Below are positions 6,284 through 6,444 of a stretch of 6,444 nucleotides of DNA, piece after piece (within the stretch, counting starts at the first letter, position 1; each line of letters begins with the position of its first letter). The translations under genes were made by a program, and so were the position numbers. The DNA is from Cellvibrio sp. (lineage in GTDB: Bacteria > Pseudomonadota > Gammaproteobacteria > Pseudomonadales > Cellvibrionaceae): NCBI GenBank assembly GCA_003524365.1, contig DQHS01000116.1, positions 1-6,444 of the forward strand, written 5' to 3'. Below the pieces are notes generated by a model. The model searched no databases. It was not told the DNA's origin and worked only from the letters and a program-made list of their open reading frames with translations.

Positions 6284-6413
6284 AATAGTTATCAGAAAAG
6301 TGACGATCAAAATATGCAGAATAATACGGAAAGAACATTAATATAAAGGACAAACCGCGCGCAGGATGCCGACTCACTAATCATTTAGCAAGCCAGATAA
6401 AAATGACAAGGGC

Positions 6414-6444
6414 ACACAACCAATATTGTTAATATCGGTGGTGT
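6414..6444. repeat. Imperfect 31-bp dyad at the window edge, upstream of rlmA
   Basis: The arms ACACAACCAATATT and AATATCGGTGGTGT pair at 12 of 14 positions around a 3-base centre (GTT). The repeat reaches the last base of the window and could be longer. No T tract follows on the minus strand, so it does not look like a terminator for a minus-strand gene. It could be an operator, a terminator read in the other direction, or part of an element beyond the edge. Confidence 0.4.

Noticed and set aside
6284..6310. Longer RlmA starting at TTG 6310
   Set aside because: The extra residues (MIVTFLITI) are absent from the family N-terminus, which begins just before the zinc finger, and no ribosome site precedes the TTG.
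5186..6381. Shared 10-mer ACTCACTAAT at 5186-5195 and 6372-6381 as a common regulatory site
   Set aside because: Several 10-base matches are expected by chance within a window this size, and the flanks do not match further.
1..6444. CRISPR arrays, tRNA or rRNA genes, insertion sequences, integrase or attachment sites
   Set aside because: I saw no regularly spaced repeats, tRNA-like cloverleaf, transposase frame, or flanking direct repeats on either strand.

Overview
The window looks like part of a gammaproteobacterial chromosome with moderate GC content. The best clues are an RlmA(I)-type 23S rRNA methyltransferase and a type I secretion system (T1SS) of the LapB/LapC/LapE (AggA/RtxB) adhesin-export class. 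A Cellvibrio- or Saccharophagus-like marine or soil gammaproteobacterium would fit, but that is a guess from gene style, not a demonstrated assignment. Every gene I can support lies on the minus strand, so transcription runs from high to low coordinates.

Layout in the direction of transcription. Positions 6284-6444 are the rlmA upstream region, with an imperfect 31-bp dyad at the window edge. Positions 6283-5480 hold rlmA. Positions 5479-5062 are a 418-bp intergenic and leader region carrying a consensus CRP/Vfr-type site, candidate promoters and small dyads. Positions 5061-3271 encode an outer-membrane protein that joins a complete TolC-type channel to a C-terminal OmpA peptidoglycan-binding domain in one reading frame. 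Positions 3243-3208 form a strong intrinsic terminator. A candidate promoter (about 3176-3148) and a good ribosome binding site follow. Positions 3071-900 encode a LapB/LssB-type T1SS ABC transporter. The HlyD/LapC-type membrane fusion protein starts inside the transporter stop codon (TAATG) and runs off the window at position 1.

How the genes work together: the ABC transporter (inner membrane), the fusion protein (periplasm) and the TolC-like channel (outer membrane) are the three parts of a type I secretion machine. The transporter's N-terminal C39-like domain lacks peptidase residues, as in transporters of large RTX adhesins and toxins rather than double-glycine peptides. The secreted substrate and any LapD/LapG-type control genes are not in the window. 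They may lie beyond position 1 or elsewhere.

The most interesting item is the TolC-OmpA fusion, a secretion pore with a built-in cell-wall anchor. If the substrate is a LapA-like adhesin that stays threaded in its pore, such an anchor could pass adhesive load to the peptidoglycan. This mechanical role is inference. The terminator between the channel gene and the transporter gene suggests that the two halves of the machine can be expressed at different levels.
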